This document shows, piece by piece, positions 57,663 through 64,000 of a DNA stretch of 64,000 nt (the stretch's first letter is position 1; every line of letters starts with the position of its first letter). This DNA is from Blastobasis lacticolella. Taxonomy: Eukaryota; Arthropoda; Insecta; Lepidoptera; Blastobasidae. Location: the NCBI GenBank assembly GCA_905147135.1, contig LR990053.1, positions 11,854,501 through 11,918,500 of the forward strand, given 5' to 3'. Under the pieces are notes generated by a model. The model did no database searches, was not told where the DNA came from, and was given only the letters and a program-made list of their open reading frames with translations. Both the position numbers and the translations under genes were made by a program.

Positions 57663-58160
57663 TTTTAATAATGTAATAAAAAAATGACAGACATTTGACC
57701 GCCACCTAACCTGGTGGTAAGTGACGATGTGGCCGATGATAGAGTATGCCTGTCCAGGAACTGCTTATTCACTCTGGCCTTGAAGGCATCTAGATTATAA
57801 TGATCAGGGAACATACTCGCGGGTAATGCGTTCCATTCCTTGGCCGTACGCATTATAAAGGTTGAACTAAAGCGGCTCGTGCGGATAGCTGAAAGATCCA
57901 CTACATAAGAAGGAGCGCTCGCCCGGATCGCGTCTCCTGATGGCGGAATGAGGTCGTGCAATTGCTTCGCGCACTCTCGGAATTGCTACCTGTAGAAGAC
58001 CGACAAACGTGCAACCATACGCCGATGCTCGAGGCTCTGCAGCTTAGCTTCAATCAACTGCGGATCACAAATTAACTTTTTTGCATGTTTTTCCACCAAA
58101 TCCAAAGCAGCCAGTTGGTATTTGGCTCATCCATCCTAGAGGTGGCAGCAGTAGTCCATG
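57663..58160 (-). mobile_element. Hybrid LINE tail, tandem unit 3
   Basis: Same junction and stop as in units 1 and 2. Confidence 0.85.
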
Positions 58161-58308
58161 CAAGATAATGCATAAACGATTAACTAAATTATTTTTAAAA
58201 TTAAATATGCTTGAACAACTCACACAGCTCTATCTAGCCCCAAAGTAAGCATAGCTTGTGTTATGGGTACTAGACAACTGATAAACTACTTATATACTTT
58301 TAAATATA

Positions 58309-60580
58309 CAGGGTGTTTAATAATACATGTATAAAGCCGTGAACTGGATGGAGTGCTGAACGTATTAAAACGATAGGTACAATTATTTTTTTCGTGCGTG
58401 GAATAGTAAGCGAGAAAATGACTATCGAACTTTTACCTTTTCAATGTCGATAATCGACATTTTGAAAACGAAAGACCGCATCTCTAGAAATCAGTTGTAA
58501 AAGGTCACTCAAGTTCATAGTACTAGGCGCAATGGGATATTAAGGAGATCTAAATTAGCCGTTTTGTATTTTTTGGTTTGAGGGTTCTGTACAAAAAAAT
58601 ATTGTAATTTTAATTTAATAGGTTCCTTCATAGTTTTTTCGAAAGTGCACCACCACCTAACTAATAGCAAAGTAGTCTAATTCAAATTACTATGGCATAT
58701 TAATGTAGCAAACTCTAATTAATGTAGCATATTTGTCTTTATAAGTTTGCTTTCTCATGTCATGCCTGTCAGTCATGTTTCAGTGTCGCAAAGGTAATCG
58801 TACCTATCTGCTATGAGATTTTTCAGTAACTACGCACACATATTTTTGTATTAAATAAAACAAATAAAATACCTTAGTGTAATGAATGAAACATAAATAA
58901 AACAAAGACAGTAGAGAGTGGAGTTTATGACAGAACCCTCCACTAATGTGGGGAAGGCTTAAACTCTCAGAGGACTGTTATGTTAAAATCCTTACGATTT
59001 CACGAATATTTCTCATCAACATAAATTAACTAAATGAATCTTAGTTGACGGAGCTATACCTGTAAATATCCCATGCTTCACCCATTTGGAGAACCTAGGC
59101 AGGGGCGCAACAACCGCCGTATCAGCCGTATCAATGATAAGGGGTCCCAAATCGTTTGTAAGCAAAAATACGTACTGTTATCCTCAATTTCAGTTAAACC
59201 CTATTTCCCGGAAAAAAAAAATTCTTTAGTGATTTTCAGACCAGGGTCGGGGCCCCTTCCGCCAAAGATGCAAATGAAATCAAGTGATACAATCCGTTTT
59301 CGTTCCCCTTTCGCTTAGAGATAATTAACATTTTTAATAAAAAACAACAACTTAGAGCCCCTCACGCGCACTCACTCATTACTTCATTGAAATTGTGTAA
59401 AAATGCACCTATAGCAAAAATGAGAAAAAACTTGATCTCATGTACAACATATTCAGCACTATCAGTGAGATCATAAGATTTAAGAAACTCCTTACACTGT
59501 TCATTGCTCAACGGGTCAGATGGACCTGGCTCATAATAAAATCGTTTTGGCCCACACGATTTTCGAATTTGACTGTTTTTAAGTTAATCGTGAAAACTTT
59601 ATAGCCAAAATGTCAGAAATAGAGCTCGCACGCTCATTAATTAATTGTTTGCGAAGTTAATTTTATTATAAACCAGATGTCAAAAATGTCTACATCGTAT
59701 AGTCCATTTACTGATTTTATGTTATTCGCGCAAGTATTCTGAAGGGGTAGTTTGTGAAACTATCGAGCTCGCTACGCTCGCTTATTCAACAAATTATGAC
59801 AGTTTTATATTTATCACGCAAGGTTTTAATATACCAAAGTCAAGGGCCAATTTACAAAAATTCCGATGTCCACCCCGGCCTTTATGGAGATTCTTGTCAT
59901 TCAAACTACCAACATAAAACATTAACAAATTATACACCTAAATCTTCCTCAATAGACAAAGTAATTCCACTTTGTCAATTGGTGAAAACCGCATAAAAAT
60001 CCGTTCAGTAGTTTTTGAGTTTATCGCGAACAGGCAGACAGACGCGGTGTGGAACTTTCTTTCATACATATGTTATTCTTACTATTAAGGTGATTCAACG
60101 CCCATACTAAATTTCTCTCGATATTCTTTCATTTGTTTGAGTGTTTAGTGATTGTATTATGATTTCTACTCTTAGTAAATGTATTCAATGGTGCGCAAAG
60201 TGGTTTTCTTTTCAAAAGCAGTTAAATCGAAAAAAGCACAAATCGCCGCTTGATGGCGTTGTTTTGTGATTTAATTATTTTTCTTTTTCATTGCTTTGTT
60301 TTACATTATTAACATGTAGAAATCTATTTCGCGCACAATTGAACATATTTTCTAATAGCCAATTGCACAAAAACGTTACATAAAAATTGTATGAAAATCG
60401 TACCGCCTTAATACGCGAATGGTTACTCATTAGCATCCCTTGTAGCCGTGTGGTGACCGGTAGAGTAGAATAGCATCAACCCCTTACACTCGTGGGTGTC
60501 GTACAAGGCGACTAACGTTTAGAGGCAAAATATCTAGTCTCCATAAACTGGAAAATGGGCAGCAGCGTTTTTAATTGTTA
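58309..60580. other. 2.27-kb segment, tandem unit 3
   Basis: Same boundaries as in the other units; one substitution seen at about 59020. Confidence 0.6.
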
Positions 60581-63500
60581 TTGGCGGCGGTCATTCCCCT
60601 GCTTCGGGAGGACTATTACCTTCCCCATCTTCCTCGTCGTCGGGTAGTACTTCCATTTCGCCGTTGAACAGGCGCGACAGTGCCACAATGCACTTGCGGG
60701 GGAGCCTCTTCAGCGCCTCGGTTGTTACGCCGTCTGGCCCCGGCGACTTCCGCTTGGGCAGACGGCGGACAGCTCTTTCCACCTCCATCGGTGACATGAA
60801 GGCGTTGAGTGGTGGAGGTGAATTAAGTAACACGTGTTGGTCAAATGGCTGGTTTTCTCTCGCTTCAGGATGCGGGGTTGAGGGGCGAAGGGAAGCAAGA
60901 CGAGAACGACAGTTGGTCTAAGGTCCCGGGACTGGCTGGTTGTTCTTCGGCTAGGGGTCGTTCCTTGATACGAAGTGTGCGCGCGCGCAGGCATCGCGTG
61001 ATATTGTGGAGAGGGTTGTCGAGTGAATACAGTCGATGATCCGCGGTTTGTACGAGCATTTGCAGTAAGTCTGATATTGAATTATATATTTAAGGGTTAT
61101 TATATTTTGGTAGGGCCATCACGTAGTTATACTAAAGAGCGCAAGATGAAGATAGGCATAGTTTTGTGTAGTAGATACTGGAAGCTGTTTAGTCAAATTA
61201 AACCGATCTCTAGTTATTCTCTTAAAGACACTGCATCCAAAACATCCGAAAAATAAATTCTCAACTTCTAAATAAATAAAAACTAACTATCACTTAGAAT
61301 ACACATATGGGTGCAGTTCTGGTAACGTGCTGCCGGGTGAATCCACAGCAAACATCACTACACAGGGAACTAAGGCCGGATCGGACGTGGACCACGCTCT
61401 GTTGAATAGTGTCAGGAAACTGATTTGTGCTCCATGTACTTTTAGATGGTATATCACCGTGGGTTTGCCACCGGATCTTGGAATGTCTTTGCCTCGTGTC
61501 CGCTTAAAACTTTGTGCTTTTAATGCTTAAACGACATTTAATTCGTGGACATGAAAAATCGAGTTAGTTCGATTGGTGGGCTCAGCCATTAGCGTCCCGA
61601 CACCAATATTACATCCCGCGTGCGCGTAAATAAAATTTAAATAATAGTCTATCGATCGCTTGCAAGCAAAATTAGGCAGGAATAGAAGTACGGCAATATG
61701 ATCGTAATATGTGTGACGGTTTGAGCGAAGTAGACAATTATAATAGGTCACTGGTTCGTTTGAAGTCAAGGTTTCGCTGGACGCATGAGCAGGACATGTG
61801 GTCCATATGTTCGTGTTTGGCCTGGGTGAAGGGTGGCATGGAGCCTGGGGTTTTTCTATCGATTAGGCTAATTCCGAGACCTATAGTATCCATATTTCAT
61901 AACTCATTAGGGTCAGGTCTGTGTTAGGCGATTTCACAACCATAGGGTTAGGAGTGGCCACGAAGAAAGAAGATGTTAACGCTCGGATGCCGCGACGTGC
62001 GTCGATCGCCCGCCATTCATCGCCCGAGGACCAGATACGATGAAGATCAGTTCTAGAGCTATGTTGCATGTTTTTTAATTATATCTGCTTGTTTTATTTA
62101 CTCATACAAATTTTAATTGTTACTTACTTTATGTGCGGTATTGAAGTTTTATTTGACTGCAATCATTTGACGAACCTAATTTTGTATTTATATAGTTGTG
62201 TTTATTTTCTTATGTTTTTAATTGTTATACGGATAATATAGACTTCACTCGTGCGCGGCTTTTAATATGTTTATCTTGTTTGCGGATTCGATCTCACGCT
62301 AGTCGTACGGTTTACTTTTCCATTCGGTGATTCTATATTACGCATTTCCTTTAAATGAGTTTTCCATTAATTAAGCGATATATTATAAACTTAAAGATGT
62401 TATTTAGACACACGATTTTATCAAACACACAACGTAGGGGGTCCTTATAATGTATCTAAAGCTAGACGATCACGATGTACGGCCAATGTATTTTATATGT
62501 AAGTTACAAGTCTTATAGCTAGAGATATATTTGTCTTGTTTTATTATTTAGGGTCAGGGGAAAAGGTGTTACAGTGACCATGATGCATGCAACTACGTCA
62601 AAATATCTGGCTACTCCTCAACAAAGGTACGAGGTATGAAACCCAGAACATACCCTTAAAATGTTTGATAATAACCGCGATAGTTTAAAATATTATGTTA
62701 GTCATAAATAACCTAAACGACAAAAAAAAAAGGATAACTCCCGACCAAATTTTTTTTTTGTAATTTACATTTACCTACTCAAATATTGTCTAAACTACTG
62801 AACCGGTTTCTATAAAACAAATCTAAAAAGCATCTTGATTAAACAGGGTTTAACACATAGAGAAAACCGCATCTAAATCAGTCCACCTCTTTGCTTTTTT
62901 TTTATACGACAGACAAACCAAGCGGGCCACCTGATGGAGACTGGACTCCGTCGTCTATGGGAATCAGCAACAGCCAGGGGCGCTGTTAATGCTTTGCCCG
63001 CCTCTGACGAGACTTGTTCGGGAGCTACGACGCCACAGATAGACAGATCCACAGACCCTACGTTAAACTTGTAACAGCTGTCTTTTTTCGTGGGGGCGTT
63101 AAAAAGAACAAAACATTGTTGAAAGCTTTGGAAAAAGTGTCGTACATCAAACTGGCGGCAAAATTCTTAAAATGTTCTCTCATCATATTGGTGATAGGGC
63201 TTGAAGCCCTCCAGGCGTGGTATTTTTTAATCTTTCTATTCATATGCGAAATTGCTACCTATATATTTCACACTTGTGGTAATTTGTGACTCTTGTGAAA
63301 GAGAATAGCTAATTCGTGTACGAATCCAATTTGAATGCTCCAATACGGCCCCTGGCCTTCCAGTTGCCAATGGGCCCTTATGTGTTCCTGGCCCCAACAA
63401 TTTGGTTTTTCATTGTTGTTTGCAAATTACAATAACGAGGTTATAATGTTAGTTCATCACATCGATGTTTGCACGTCCGTCATTAAAAAACAGATTTATG

Positions 63501-64000
63501 AATAGGACAGTAGAGAGCCGATTGCAATGAGGAGTTTTCCAATAGGTATCTTAAGCATTCTAAACCACTCACTAGATGGTGGCCCGACAATTTTAGTAAT
63601 TGATAATCGCTTAAAAAAGGTTCTTAGGAAAGAGGATATACACACTGGGTACGTTGTATTGGATAATATTGTATTTATCAATAGTTTTTAACTATTTTAG
63701 AAGTTGTAATAAAATGGAACATAGTGCCTATTTATAAAAATATGTCTTTAAACATTTCGTTGAACCTTTAAAAGTTATGTTTATAATAATAAACATTTTA
63801 TTTTAAGGTTTAGTATTAGATTACCAGAATTGTAGGAGCGCCATCTATTGATGCTTTTTGAAACCAACTGACAATACCTACTGAAAAACTCCTCATTATA
63901 ATGATAAAGGCGATGAAGTTTAAAATTTCCTAACTGACAGAAAAAGTCGGATTTCCGCCAAACAAATTTACTAAGAATCCGATTTTAATAAAACAAAGCA
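60581..64000. repeat. 7.4-kb tandem unit 4, cut by the window end
   Basis: First 3420 bp of a further unit: Jockey fragment 60581-60865, anonymous segment, dispersed repeat with LINE tail 62894-63016. It ends in the sequence that lies just after 56583 in unit 3. The array therefore continues beyond the window. Confidence 0.93.

Larger units (their letters stand above)
53184..60580. repeat. 7.4-kb tandem unit 3 (7397 bp)
   Basis: Nearly identical to unit 2. The differences I saw are single bases, such as cacctgttgg at about 55534, actgttatg at about 57325, catatgaggg at about 57525 and caacataaat at about 59020, plus a one-base A-run change near 56860. Landmarks: Jockey 53184-53468, LINE tail 55497-55619, MITE 56894-57106. 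Confidence 0.95.

Noticed and set aside
38386..64000. CRISPR-like or bacterial repeat array
   Set aside because: The period is 7.4 kb, the content is eukaryotic TEs, and there are no short spaced repeats.

Overview
The window is eukaryotic, AT-rich and dominated by transposable elements (TEs). The most likely source is an insect, probably a moth or butterfly. It carries non-LTR (LINE) elements with intact EN and RT motifs. It also has several dispersed motifs I associate with lepidopteran genomes: T-run LINE tails reading 'ccacctggtggtaagtg', a 'tactttggggctaga' repeat, and 'gggagctac...acagacag' repeats. Piggyback elements include piggyBac-like, Harbinger-like and RTE-like copies, and one gene has short phase-0 exons. 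There is no bacterial-type operon, CRISPR array or rRNA. The species assignment is inference.

Layout. (1) 1-3274: the 3' part of a CR1-group LINE on the + strand, cut by the window edge. (2) 3275-42.9 kb: three diverged direct copies (A 3275-21585, B 21586-34212, C from 34213) of one ancestral unit. After subtracting copy-specific insertions and adding back deletions, A and B both come to about 11.1 kb. (3) From 38386 to the window end: at least 3.5 head-to-tail copies of a shorter 7.40-kb unit (38386-45785, 45786-53183, 53184-60580, 60581-64000+). This short unit derives from the long one by two events. A recombination between two copies of the same LINE tail removed about 2.26 kb, and about 3.77 kb was replaced by a 2.27-kb segment absent from A and B. 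The last copies are nearly identical, so the amplification or homogenisation is recent.

The main non-TE content is a three-exon gene on the - strand. It is readable in unit A (exons 7449-7601, 5774-5917, 4753-4902), all exons are phase 0, and consensus splice sites separate the exons. The 148-residue product resembles the insect DUF1091/MD-2-related small secreted proteins. No signal-peptide exon was found. The three units show it decaying stepwise. It is open in A, its first visible exon is split by a piggyBac-like element in B, and in C that exon is lost and the middle exon carries a stop. All three exons are gone from the 7.4-kb units.

Unit-specific insertions serve as clocks because the sister units preserve the empty sites. 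A has a full-length CR1-group LINE (14950-20817, 5-bp target duplication) whose ORF2 is intact but whose ORF1, with an esterase-like C-terminal half, is broken. A also has a Harbinger-like element (12059-13513) holding a 36-bp minisatellite and a nested RTE tail with a 9-bp target duplication. B has the piggyBac-like element (25366-26334). C has a foldback at a 2-kb replacement junction. A Jockey-clade LINE remnant is shared by all units and has independent internal deletions in A/B and in C.
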